From assembly GCA_050257395.1 (NCBI GenBank), contig JBLMWU010000255.1:1-19021 (forward strand): a stretch of DNA of 19,021 nt, read 5' to 3'. How positions within the stretch are numbered: position 1 is the first letter of the stretch; each line of letters begins with the position of its first letter. The translations under genes were made by a program, and so were the position numbers. The notes beneath the pieces are model-generated. The model ran no database searches. It was not told the DNA's origin and worked only from the letters and a program-made list of their open reading frames with translations. Shown here piece by piece: positions 7,134-14,023 of the stretch. Source of the DNA: JAIRTY01 sp050257395. GTDB taxonomy: Bacteria > Actinomycetota > Actinomycetes > Streptosporangiales > Streptosporangiaceae.

Positions 7134-8422
7134 CCGCCCCGGCGGCCCGCTCGCGGCTGCGCACCTTCCGGTCGCTGAGCACCCGCAACTACCGGCTGTT
7201 CGCGGCCGGGCAGGTCGTCTCCAACACCGGCACCTGGATGCAGCGGGTTGCCCAGGACTGGCTGGTGCTGCAGCTGACCCACGGCAGCGGCACCGCGCTG
7301 GGCATCGCGACCGGCCTGCAGTTCCTGCCCCAGCTGCTGTTCAGCCTGTGGGGCGGGGTGATCGCGGACCGCTACTCCAAGCGGGCCATCCTGCTCGCCA
7401 CCCAGGCGGTCATGGGCGCGCTCGCCCTGATCCTCGGCGTGCTGGCGGTCACCGGGGTGGTCGCGGTGTGGCAGGTCTACCTGCTCGCGTTCGCGCTCGG
7501 CCTGGTCGCGGTGGTGGACAACCCGACCCGGCAGACGTTCGTCGCGGAGATGGTCGGTCCCTCCGGGGTCGCCAACGCGGTCGCGCTCAACAGCGCCACC
7601 TTCAACCTGGCCCGGATCACCGGCCCGGCCGTCGCTGGGCTGGTCATCAGCGCGGTGGGCACCCCCATCGCCTTCTTCATCAACGCGGCCTCCTACGCGG
7701 CCGTGCTCATCGGCCTCAAGCTGATGCGGCCGGGCGAGCTGCACCCGGTGAAGCGTGCGCCCCGGGCGCCGGGGCAGCTGCGGGAGGCGTTCGCCTACGT
7801 GCGGGCCCGCCCGAGCGTGTGGCTGACCCTGGTGCTGGTGTTCTTCGTCGCCACCTTCGGGATGAACTTCCAGGTCACCACCGCGCTGATGAGCCGCGGG
7901 GTGTTCCACACCGGGGCGGGCGCGTTCGGGCTGGCATCCACCATGTTCGCGGTGGGCGCGCTGGCCGGGGCGCTGGCCGCCGCCCGCCGGTCCCGGCCCG
8001 GGATGCGGACGCTGGTGGCCACTGCGCTCGCCTTCGGGGCGCTGGAGGTGGTCACCGGGCTGATGCCGGGGTACTGGTCGTTCCTGGTACTGCTGGTGCC
8101 CACCGGGCTGTTCCTGCTGATGTTCACCACCACCGCCAACTCGGCCACCCAGCTCGGCGTGGCGCCCGAGGTGCGCGGCCGGGTGATGGGCCTGTACATG
8201 CTGGTGTTCCTGGGCGGGGCGCCGCTCGGGTCGCCGCTGGTGGGCTGGGCCGCCGAGCAGTTCGGCGCCCGGATGAGCCTGATCGCGGGCGGGATCATCT
8301 CCGCCGCGTCCGCGGCGGCCGTCGGCCTGCTGCTGGCCCGCACCCGCGGCGTCCCGGCCCGCCAGTACCTGCGCCCCGCCCGCCTCGCCGGCCCGGTCAC
8401 GGCCGCCACCCGCGCCCGCTAA
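7130..8422 (+). CDS. MFS exporter (MFS_3 / EntS-like), presumed CTG start coupled to marR
   Basis: 430-residue inner-membrane exporter with about 12 helices, of the drug- or siderophore-export MFS type. Family features: FRSLSTRNYRLFAAGQVVSN at the start, NTGTWMQRVAQDWLVLQLT, motif A as GGVIADRYSKRAILL, VVDNPTRQTFVAEMVG and LNSATFNLARITGPAVAG; the second half has FGMNFQVTTALM and RGRVMGLYMLVFLGGAPLGSPLVGW. The conserved sequence begins at about 7145. Between 6665 and 7238 this frame has no ATG, GTG or TTG. CTG 7130 overlaps the marR stop as CTGA and is the best-placed start; GGAG at 7112-7115 is upstream. Starting at ATG 7238 would delete most of helix 1. Alternatives are a sequence error changing ATGA to CTGA, or another non-standard start. 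Neighbour logic suggests MarR-controlled efflux; the substrate is unknown. Confidence 0.87.
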   Translation: MTAPAARSRLRTFRSLSTRNYRLFAAGQVVSNTGTWMQRVAQDWLVLQLTHGSGTALGIATGLQFLPQLLFSLWGGVIADRYSKRAILLATQAVMGALALILGVLAVTGVVAVWQVYLLAFALGLVAVVDNPTRQTFVAEMVGPSGVANAVALNSATFNLARITGPAVAGLVISAVGTPIAFFINAASYAAVLIGLKLMRPGELHPVKRAPRAPGQLREAFAYVRARPSVWLTLVLVFFVATFGMNFQVTTALMSRGVFHTGAGAFGLASTMFAVGALAGALAAARRSRPGMRTLVATALAFGALEVVTGLMPGYWSFLVLLVPTGLFLLMFTTTANSATQLGVAPEVRGRVMGLYMLVFLGGAPLGSPLVGWAAEQFGARMSLIAGGIISAASAAAVGLLLARTRGVPARQYLRPARLAGPVTAATRAR

Positions 8423-8441
8423 TCCGCCCACGCCGAGCCGG

Positions 8442-8462
8442 CTGGGGCGCGGGAGCGCCCAG
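8442..8462 (+). terminator. Candidate hairpin after the MFS exporter
   Basis: CTGGGGCGC and GCGCCCAG pair (one bulged G) across a GGGA tetraloop, 20 nt after the stop codon. There is no T tract. It is plausible as the end of the marR-MFS transcript. Confidence 0.4.
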
Positions 8463-8580
8463 GCAGGAGCGAGCCGAAGGGCCGCGCCGCCGTCTGGACT
8501 GACGAGCGACGAAGGAGCGAGGAGCGAGGAGGGAAGACGGCGGGCTCGAGCGGCCCGGAGGCGAGCGAGGGCCAGGAGGA
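8463..8580 (+). repeat. Purine-rich GAGCGA repeat cluster
   Basis: Five copies of GAGCGA lie at 8467, 8504, 8515, 8522 and 8563. Three of them are inside the 39-nt loop of a 9-bp inverted repeat (8487-8495 with 8535-8543). The stretch is strongly purine-biased on the plus strand and has no open reading frame that looks like a gene. Confidence 0.6.
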
Positions 8581-8598
8581 CCCTGCTACGAATGACTG

Positions 8599-9162
8599 GT
8601 GAGGTTGTTCGTGGGTATCGGGGTGCCCGATGCGGCCGCCGATGAGCTGGACCGGGCCGTGGCGCCGCTCCGCCCTGGCCGCCCCGACCTGCGCTGGACC
8701 GGGCGGGAGGCCTGGCACCTGACGCTCGCCTTCCTCGGTGAGGTGGACGAGGCGGCGGTCGCGAAGCTGACGCCCCGGCTGACCCGGGCCGCCGCCCGCC
8801 ACCCGTGCCTCACCCTGTCCCTCGGCAGCGCCGGTGCCTTCCCCACCCCGCACCGGGCCCGGGTGCTGTGGACCGGGATCCAGGGCGACGTCCGCACCCT
8901 GGCGGCGCTCGCCGCCTCGGTGGCCGCGGGGGCCCGGCGCGCCGGGGCGCTGCCTGCCAGCGAAGGCCGCAGCTTCCGGCCGCATCTGACCCTGGCGCGC
9001 TGCCGGGCACCCGCGGACGTGCGCCCGCTGGTGGAGACGCTGTCCGGGTTCGCGGGCACGCCCTGGACCGCGACCGGGATCTACCTGATCCGCAGCCGCC
9101 TGTCGGGCAGTCCCCGCTACGAGACGCTGGCGGCGTGCCCGCTTCGCACGCCGGCGTCCTGA
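8599..9162 (+). CDS. thpR: RNA 2',3'-cyclic phosphodiesterase (ThpR/LigT-like, 2H family)
   Basis: 187-residue 2H phosphoesterase that opens 2',3'-cyclic phosphate RNA ends; family members can also ligate tRNA halves in vitro, and the physiological role in bacteria is unclear. The start MRLFVGIGVP is canonical. The two catalytic HxTx motifs are H40-L-T42-L (WHLTLAFLGEVD) and H128-L-T130-L (FRPHLTLARC). The length is normal for the family. GTG 8599 is chosen from this canonical N-terminus. The only good Shine-Dalgarno (AGGAGG 8574-8579) is 19 nt upstream, too far to be ideal. It is convergent with serC, with only 4 nt between the stop codons. Confidence 0.93.
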   Translation: MRLFVGIGVPDAAADELDRAVAPLRPGRPDLRWTGREAWHLTLAFLGEVDEAAVAKLTPRLTRAAARHPCLTLSLGSAGAFPTPHRARVLWTGIQGDVRTLAALAASVAAGARRAGALPASEGRSFRPHLTLARCRAPADVRPLVETLSGFAGTPWTATGIYLIRSRLSGSPRYETLAACPLRTPAS

Positions 9163-9166
9163 CGGC

Positions 9167-10285
9167 TCAGATCCGCTCGACGATGTAGTCCACGCAGGCC
9201 GTGAGCGCTTCCACGTCCGCGGGGTCCACCGCCGGGAACATGGCGACCCGGAGCTGGTTGCGGCCGAGCTTGCGGTAGGGCTCCACGTCCACGATCCCGT
9301 TGGCCCGCAGGGTCCTGGCGACCGCGGCCGCGTCCACCGAGTCGGCGAAGTCGATGGTCCCGACCACCTGGGAGCGCTGCGCCGGGTCGGCCACGAACGG
9401 CGTCGCGTACGGCGCCTTGTCCGCCCACGTGTACAGGCGGGCGGACGAGTCCGCGGTCCGGCCGGTGGCCCACTCGAGGCCGCCCTGGGACAGGAACCAC
9501 TCCACCTGGTCGGCGAGCAGGAACAGGGTGGCCACCGCCGGGGTGTTGTAGGTCTGCTGCTTGGCCGAGTTGTCGATGGCCACCGGCAGCGAAAGGAACT
9601 CGGGGATGTACCGGCCGCTGCCCGCGATCCGGGCGGCCCGCTCGAGCGCCGCGGGGGACATCAGCGCGAGCCACAGCCCGCCGTCCGAGCCGAAGGACTT
9701 CTGCGGCGCGAAGTAGTACACGTCCGTCTCGGTGACGTCCACCGGCAGGCCGCCCGCGCCGCTGGTCGCGTCCACGATGACCAGCGCGCCCGGGTCGGTG
9801 CCGGGGACCCGCCGGATCGGCATCGCGACCCCGGTGGAGGTCTCGTTGTGGGTCAGCGCGTAGGTGTCGATGCCGGCCTCGGCCCGCGGCTGCGGGTGGG
9901 TCCCCGCCGGGGACTCGATCACACTGGGGTCGCCGAGCCAGGGCGCGGCCCCGGCCACCTTGGCGAACTTCGAGGAGAACTCGCCGAACGACAGGTGCTG
10001 CGAGCGCTGCTGCACCAGCCCGAAGGCCGCCACCTCCCAGAACGCGGTGGTCCCGCCGTTGCCCAGCACGACCTGGTACCCGTCCGGCAGGGAGAAGAGC
10101 GCGGTGAGGCCTTCCCTGACCCGCTGGACGAGGGAGCGGACCGGCGCCTGCCGGTGCGAGGTGCCGAGGTAGGCGGTCCCGGACGCGGCGAGCGCCGCGA
10201 GCGCCTCGGGGCGGACCTTGGACGGCCCGCTGCCGAACCGGCCGTCGGCAGGCTTGATTGTGGAGGGGAGGACGATGTCGGTCAC
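9167..10285 (-). CDS. serC: Phosphoserine aminotransferase
   Basis: PLP-dependent class V aminotransferase converting 3-phosphohydroxypyruvate and glutamate to phosphoserine, the second step of serine biosynthesis in the cytosol. The 372-residue actinobacterial form opens with KPADGRFGSGPSKVRPEAL. GNGGTTAFWEVAAFGL and THNETSTGV lie in the substrate and cofactor pocket. VDATSGAGGLPVDV has the pyridine-nitrogen Asp (D172), and YFAPQKSFGSDGGLW has the PLP lysine K196. The end is YRKLGRNQLRVAMFPAVDPADVEALTACVDYIVERI. GTG 10285 is chosen because the conserved N-terminus begins there and TAGGCT lies exactly 6 nt before it, suggesting a leaderless mRNA. It needs PLP, which the nearby pdxH helps to make. 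Confidence 0.96.
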   Translation of the reverse strand: MTDIVLPSTIKPADGRFGSGPSKVRPEALAALAASGTAYLGTSHRQAPVRSLVQRVREGLTALFSLPDGYQVVLGNGGTTAFWEVAAFGLVQQRSQHLSFGEFSSKFAKVAGAAPWLGDPSVIESPAGTHPQPRAEAGIDTYALTHNETSTGVAMPIRRVPGTDPGALVIVDATSGAGGLPVDVTETDVYYFAPQKSFGSDGGLWLALMSPAALERAARIAGSGRYIPEFLSLPVAIDNSAKQQTYNTPAVATLFLLADQVEWFLSQGGLEWATGRTADSSARLYTWADKAPYATPFVADPAQRSQVVGTIDFADSVDAAAVARTLRANGIVDVEPYRKLGRNQLRVAMFPAVDPADVEALTACVDYIVERI

Positions 10286-10291
10286 GCTGCC

Positions 10292-10297
10292 AGCCTA
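10292..10297 (-). promoter_or_regulatory. -10 box for a probable leaderless serC transcript
   Basis: On the minus strand TAGGCT (TANNNT) is followed by GGCAGC and then GTG 10285, so the transcript should begin at the start codon. No Shine-Dalgarno sequence is present, which agrees. The -35 region is not recognisable. Confidence 0.55.
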
Positions 10298-10544
10298 TCG
10301 GGCCCGCTCCCAGGCGATTACCGCTGGTGACCGCGGGGCGGTCCTGGGCTGGCCGGAAGGTAAGGCGGCCTACGCCGGATGGCCGGGGCCTAGGTCACCC
10401 AGGGCCGGGCCAATGGTCCCTGTAGAACCCGTTGCCGCAGGTCATACAGTGCGGATCGGCTCGGACATCCCCGCCGGTTGCCTAGCACCGGGAAGCCGTA
10501 CAAAGCGGGAAAACTGTTACCTACCGTAAGCCGGGCTGCTCGTT

Positions 10545-10550
10545 TATCTT
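10545..10550 (+). promoter_or_regulatory. Candidate -10 box of the sigma-factor gene
   Basis: TATCTT lies in an AT-richer patch and would start a leader of about 26 nt before ATG 10583. No matching -35 was found for either a housekeeping or an ECF promoter. The rest of the 297-nt gap between serC and this gene (10286-10582) holds no gene that I can support. Confidence 0.35.
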
Positions 10551-10582
10551 CTCTTAGGGGAAATGTCTGTACGGGGGTAACG

Positions 10583-11176
10583 ATGCTGGCAAACCCGCTT
10601 CTCGCCGTGCCGGGAGGCGCCGTCGCGCTGGACGGTGCGGTGGCGCTGCCGTCACGGACCGTGCCCGGCGAGGCGGAGTCCGCCTGGGCGGCCGGCCAGG
10701 CGGTCACCGAGATCTACCGGGAGCACTACCGGCCGCTGGTGCGGATGGCCACCTTACTGACCAGGGACAGCGCCACCGCGGAAGAGGTAGTCCAGGACTG
10801 TTTCGTGGCCATGCACGTCGCCTGGCCGCGGCTGCGGGACAACGACAAGGCCCTCGCGTACCTGAGGCAGTCGGTGCTGAACCGGGCCCGGTCGGTGCTC
10901 CGGCGGCGGCAGGTCGCCGACCGGCACCCGCCCAAGCCTGAGCCGGACGCGCCGAGCGCGGAGCTCGGGGCGATCTCGCGGCTGGAGCGCTCGGCGGTCA
11001 TCGCGGCGCTGCGCCTGCTGCCGCCCCGTCAGCGGGAGGTCCTGGTCCTGCGCTATTACTGCGACCTGCCGGAAGCGCAGGTGGCCGCGGCCATGGGGAT
11101 CAGCCGCGGCGCTGTCAAGGCGCACACCTCCCGCGCGATGGCCGCCCTGCGCAGCGCACTCGCAGCCGAAGCTTGA
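10583..11176 (+). CDS. Sigma-70 family RNA polymerase sigma factor (ECF-like, SigE-family type)
   Basis: 197-residue group 4-like sigma factor that directs core RNA polymerase to its own promoter set. Region 2 spans about 40-110: IYREHYRPLVRMATLLTRD, then TAEEVVQDCFVAMHVAW with the acidic core-binding helix. Region 4 spans about 135-190: LPPRQREVLVLRYYCDLP and the helix-turn-helix VAAAMGISRGAVKAHTSRAM. There is no region 1.1 or 3. ATG 10583 is chosen because GGGGG (10573-10577) lies 5 nt before it. An in-frame TTG at 10478 would make the AT-rich promoter patch coding. No anti-sigma gene is adjacent: serC diverges upstream and citrate synthase converges downstream. Regulation must therefore come from elsewhere or from transcription; the regulon is unknown. 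Confidence 0.92.
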   Translation: MLANPLLAVPGGAVALDGAVALPSRTVPGEAESAWAAGQAVTEIYREHYRPLVRMATLLTRDSATAEEVVQDCFVAMHVAWPRLRDNDKALAYLRQSVLNRARSVLRRRQVADRHPPKPEPDAPSAELGAISRLERSAVIAALRLLPPRQREVLVLRYYCDLPEAQVAAAMGISRGAVKAHTSRAMAALRSALAAEA

Positions 11177-11218
11177 TTTCTGGGCCCTCGCTCAGGGGGT
11201 GGCGAGGGCGGCTTCGGC
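11165..11218. terminator. Nested inverted repeat joining convergent sigma-factor and citrate synthase 3' ends
   Basis: Outer arms GCCGAAGC (11165-11172) and GCTTCGGC (11211-11218) enclose inner arms GCCCTCGC (11184-11191) and GCGAGGGC (11202-11209) around a 10-nt loop. Both stop codons lie inside: TGA 11174-11176 on the plus strand, and TGA at 11192-11194 on the minus strand, in the loop. A shared bidirectional terminator is the simplest reading. Confidence 0.55.
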
Positions 11219-12295
11219 GCCGGGGACATCGCGGACCGGGCGGGACGGCGGGCCGACGTACCGTGCGCTCGGCCTGACCAGCCGCCCGGTGCGCTTCTGC
11301 TCCAGGATGTGCGCGGACCAGCCCGCGGTCCGGGCGCAGGTGAACATGGACGGCAGCATGTGCGCCGGCACCTCGGCGAAGTCGAGCACGATCGCGGCCC
11401 AGAACTCCACGTTGGTGGCCAGCACCCGGTCCGGCCTGCGGGCGTGCAGCTCGGCCAGGGCCGCCTCCTCCAGCGCGACCGCCACCTCGTAGCGGGGCGC
11501 GCCGAGCTCCTTGGCGGTGCGGCGCAGCACCCGGGCGCGCGGGTCCTCGGCCCGGTACACCCGGTGCCCGAAGCCCATCAGCCGGTCGCCGCGGTCCAGC
11601 GCCGCCTTGACGTAGGCGGCGGCGTCACCGACCCGCTCGACTTCCTCGATCATGTGCAGCACCCGGGCGGGGGCGCCGCCGTGCAGCGGCCCGGACATCG
11701 CGCCGACCGCCCCGGACATGGCCGCCGCCGCGTCGGCCCCGGTGGAGGCGATGACCCGGGCGGTGAACGTGGAGGCGTTCATGCCGTGCTCGGCGGCCGA
11801 GGTCCAGTAGGCGTCGACGGCCTTGACGTGCCGGGGGTCAGGCTCGCCCCGCCAGCGGATCATGAATCGCTCGGCGATGCTGGCCGCCTCATCGACCCGG
11901 CGCTCGGGCACGGGAAGCTCCGCACCGCGGGCGGACTGGGCGACGAAGGACAGCGCCATCACCGAGGCCCGGGCCAGGTTCTCGCGGGCCTGCTCGTCAC
12001 TGATGTCGAGCAGCTGCCGCATCCCCCAGGCGGGCGCCAGCATCGCCAGCGCGCTCTGCACGTCCACCCGGATGTCGCCGGAATGGACGGGGATCGGGTA
12101 AGGCTCGTCGGCGGGCAGCCCGGGGTCGAACGAATTGTCCACCAGCAGGCCCCACACCCGGCCAAAGGACACCTGGCCGACGAGATCCTCGATGTCCACC
12201 CCCCGGTAGCGCAGCGCGCCGCCCTCGCGGTCGGGCTCCGCGATCTCCGTCTCGAACGCGACAACCCCTTCGAGCCCGGGCTTGAAGTCGGACAT
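11192..12295 (-). CDS. citA: Citrate synthase 2 (CitA-like)
   Basis: Condenses acetyl-CoA and oxaloacetate to citrate at the entry of the TCA cycle, in the cytosol. The 367-residue product is of the shorter actinobacterial citrate synthase 2 type. Its N-terminus FKPGLEGVVAFETEIAEPD and LRYRGVDIEDLV is typical. Active-site residues are visible: H170 in AAEHGMNASTF, H205 in GPLHGGAPARV, H244 in GFGHRVYR and the catalytic Asp D305 in VLDFAEVP. The C-terminal stretch is GWSAHILEQKRTGRLVRPSARYVGP. ATG 12295 has a good ribosome-binding site, GGAGG 8 nt before it on the minus strand. It is divergent from pdxH across a 244-nt gap and converges with the sigma-factor gene. A methylcitrate synthase role is possible for this family but less likely from the CitA-like N-terminus. 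Confidence 0.94.
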   Translation of the reverse strand: MSDFKPGLEGVVAFETEIAEPDREGGALRYRGVDIEDLVGQVSFGRVWGLLVDNSFDPGLPADEPYPIPVHSGDIRVDVQSALAMLAPAWGMRQLLDISDEQARENLARASVMALSFVAQSARGAELPVPERRVDEAASIAERFMIRWRGEPDPRHVKAVDAYWTSAAEHGMNASTFTARVIASTGADAAAAMSGAVGAMSGPLHGGAPARVLHMIEEVERVGDAAAYVKAALDRGDRLMGFGHRVYRAEDPRARVLRRTAKELGAPRYEVAVALEEAALAELHARRPDRVLATNVEFWAAIVLDFAEVPAHMLPSMFTCARTAGWSAHILEQKRTGRLVRPSARYVGPPSRPVRDVPGAEAALATP

Positions 12296-12353
12296 CTGAG
12301 GTTCCTCCGTCTCCTTGTGAGCGACGTATCCGGCACCCCCCCGGGCCGGGCAT

Positions 12354-12383
12354 GCCGCCGCCCTGTCCGGCGGCAGCGCTGCC
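12354..12383. repeat. Hairpin and palindrome in the citA-pdxH divergent gap
   Basis: GCCGCCG (12354-12360) pairs with CGGCGGC (12368-12374) over a 7-nt loop and runs into the perfect 12-bp palindrome GGCAGCGCTGCC (12372-12383). It lies 60-90 nt upstream of citA. It may be an operator or a leader structure; the sequence alone cannot decide. The rest of 12296-12539 holds no gene. Confidence 0.4.
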
Positions 12384-12539
12384 TAGCCGGGTCAATTCAA
12401 CCCTGCGGGGACTCGTCCGGGTAGATGTGGGATCGTGACAATCGCCACCCACGGCCGCCCGCGGCCATTTCCGGGCGGCGCTGCCCGTAACGGCTGTCCT
12501 CCACCCTACTGGTGAGTAACCATGTGAGGATCAGTACCC

Positions 12540-13187
12540 GTGGATACTCCTGACTATCCGGGCGCCCCGGCCAGCGCAAGCGAGCCGGGCCTGGACGAGA
12601 CGATGCTGGCCGGCGATCCGGTGGCCCAGTTCAGCACCTGGTTCGCCGACGCCCAGGCGGCCGGCCTGCCTGAGCCGAACGCCATGGTGCTGTCCACCGT
12701 GACCGCGGACGGCCGCCCCCGCGCCCGGACGGTGCTCCTCAAGGCGCACGGCCCGGACGGCTTCACCTTCTACACCAACCGCACCTCGGACAAGGGGCAG
12801 GACCTGGCCGCCACCCCGCGGGCGTGCCTGCTCTTCCCCTGGTACGGGCTGCACCGCCAGGTGATCATCCAGGGCACGGTCACGCCGCTGACCCAGGAGG
12901 AGAGCGAGCCGTACTTCCACTCGCGGCCCCGCGGCTCGCAGCTCGGCGCCTGGGCTAGCAGGCAGTCCACGGTCATCGCGTCCCGGGCGGTCCTCGACGA
13001 GCGCTACACCAGGCTGGCCGCGCGGTGGCCCGAGCCGCAGCAGGTGCCGATGCCGGACTTCTGGGGCGGCTACCTGGTCAGGCACGAGATCGCCGAGTTC
13101 TGGCAGGGCCGGGCGAGCCGGATGCACGACCGGCTCCGCTACCGGCGCGACGGCGGCGGCTGGCTGGTGGAGCGGCTGTCCCCGTGA
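12540..13187 (+). CDS. pdxH: Pyridoxamine/pyridoxine 5'-phosphate oxidase
   Basis: FMN-dependent oxidase that makes pyridoxal 5'-phosphate from PNP or PMP, the last step of vitamin B6 salvage or synthesis, acting as a cytosolic dimer. The 215 residues include DPVAQFSTWFADAQAAGLPEPNAMVLSTV, the FMN-binding stretch RARTVLLKAHGPDGFTFYTN, SRPRGSQLGAWASRQS and the C-terminal signature EFWQGRASRMHDRLRY followed by WLVERLSP. GTG 12540 is chosen because GAGGA (12526-12530) lies 9 nt before it and the family core is complete. The upstream gap is shared with citA. Its product is the cofactor of the neighbouring SerC. Confidence 0.95.
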   Translation: MDTPDYPGAPASASEPGLDETMLAGDPVAQFSTWFADAQAAGLPEPNAMVLSTVTADGRPRARTVLLKAHGPDGFTFYTNRTSDKGQDLAATPRACLLFPWYGLHRQVIIQGTVTPLTQEESEPYFHSRPRGSQLGAWASRQSTVIASRAVLDERYTRLAARWPEPQQVPMPDFWGGYLVRHEIAEFWQGRASRMHDRLRYRRDGGGWLVERLSP

Positions 13188-13189
13188 CA

Positions 13190-13209
13190 CCCGGGGCGAA
13201 TCCCCCGGG
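13190..13209 (+). terminator. Weak hairpin after pdxH
   Basis: CCCGGGG (13190-13196) and CCCCGGG (13203-13209) pair over a 6-nt loop, starting 2 nt after the stop. There is no T tract. It may attenuate read-through into ideR. Confidence 0.3.
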
Positions 13210-13250
13210 ATCCGCGCTTCTTCCTGGCCATACGGGGTCCCGCGGCGGCA

Positions 13251-13256
13251 TAGCAT
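13251..13256 (+). promoter_or_regulatory. Candidate -10 box of ideR
   Basis: TAGCAT fits TANNNT and would start transcription about 14 nt before GTG 13277, just upstream of the ribosome-binding stretch GGGAAGGGAG. No -35 was recognised and no IdeR box was seen here. Confidence 0.45.
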
Positions 13257-13276
13257 CGGGGGGGAAGGGAGCACCG

Positions 13277-13993
13277 GTGACCGCGCGCGGACTGATCGAC
13301 ACAACGGAGATGTACCTCCGCACGATCTTCGAACTGGAAGAGGAGGGCATCACCCCGCTGCGCGCCCGGATCGCCGAGCGGCTGTCCCAGAGCGGCCCCA
13401 CGGTCAGCCAGACGGTCGCCCGGATCGAGCGCGACGGCCTGCTCACCGTCGAGGGCGACCGCCAGCTCGCGCTGACGGACGAGGGACGCACGCTCGCGGT
13501 CCGGGTGATGCGCAAGCACCGGCTGGCCGAATGCCTGCTGGTCAGCGTCATCGGGCTGCCGTGGGAGGAAGTGCACGTCGAGGCGTGCCGCTGGGAGCAC
13601 GTGATCTCCGAGCAGGTCGAGCGCAGGCTGGTGGAGCTGCTCGGCTACCCGGTCCGCTGCCCGCACGGGAACGTCATCCCCGGCCTCGCCGAGCTCGGCG
13701 TGCCGGAGGACGCGGTGAGCCGGGCGCTGGAAGCCGGCGGCGAGCGCGCGGAGGCCATGACGGCGGCGGCCGCCCATCCCGGGCCGGTCATCGTCGCGCG
13801 GATCAGTGAGCAAGTTCAAAGCGACGCGGAGCTGATGCTTAAACTCAAGCGCAGCGGGATACAACCCGGACGCGAGGTGAGGCTCGCGGTTACCGACGAT
13901 GGCGTGCGGGTGACAGGTGACGACACAGCCGGCAGCATCACGGCGGAACTGCCCCGCCCGGTCGCCGCGCATGTCTTCGTCGCGCTGCGGTGA
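13277..13993 (+). CDS. ideR: Iron-dependent repressor, DtxR/IdeR/DmdR type
   Basis: Fe(II)-activated dimeric repressor of iron uptake and siderophore genes. The 238 residues match mycobacterial IdeR closely at the start: LIDTTEMYLRTIFELEEEG, then the helix-turn-helix LRARIAERLSQSGPTVSQTV and ERDGLLTVEGDRQLALT. Metal ligands are all present: M12, C104, E107 and H108 (activating site) and H81, E85 and H100 (ancillary site), within MRKHRLAECLL and PWEEVHVEACRWEH. The C-terminal part (about 165-238) is the SH3-like domain. GTG 13277 is chosen because GGGAAGGGAG lies just before it and family members start here; frames further upstream run through pdxH. The phosphatase gene follows after 30 nt, so co-transcription is likely. 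An Mn-responsive role is less likely given the IdeR-like ligands. Confidence 0.95.
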   Translation: MTARGLIDTTEMYLRTIFELEEEGITPLRARIAERLSQSGPTVSQTVARIERDGLLTVEGDRQLALTDEGRTLAVRVMRKHRLAECLLVSVIGLPWEEVHVEACRWEHVISEQVERRLVELLGYPVRCPHGNVIPGLAELGVPEDAVSRALEAGGERAEAMTAAAAHPGPVIVARISEQVQSDAELMLKLKRSGIQPGREVRLAVTDDGVRVTGDDTAGSITAELPRPVAAHVFVALR

Positions 13994-14023
13994 TCACTGC
14001 GCCGCCGGCCCGGTGAGACCGCG

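Noticed and set aside
6650..8431. 593-residue minus-strand open frame opposite marR and the MFS exporter
   Set aside because: Low-complexity His/Gln/Arg/Gly-rich product typical of antisense shadows in high-GC DNA; both plus-strand proteins have unmistakable family motifs.
8592..8645. 17-codon frame from ATG 8592 overlapping the thpR start, nearer to AGGAGG
   Set aside because: Spacing to AGGAGG is still long (12 nt) and the product has no features; kept only as a possible upstream frame.
11309..12424. 371-residue plus-strand open frame opposite citrate synthase
   Set aside because: Antisense shadow, His/Arg/Gly-rich; it ignores the good ribosome-binding site and active-site motifs on the minus strand.
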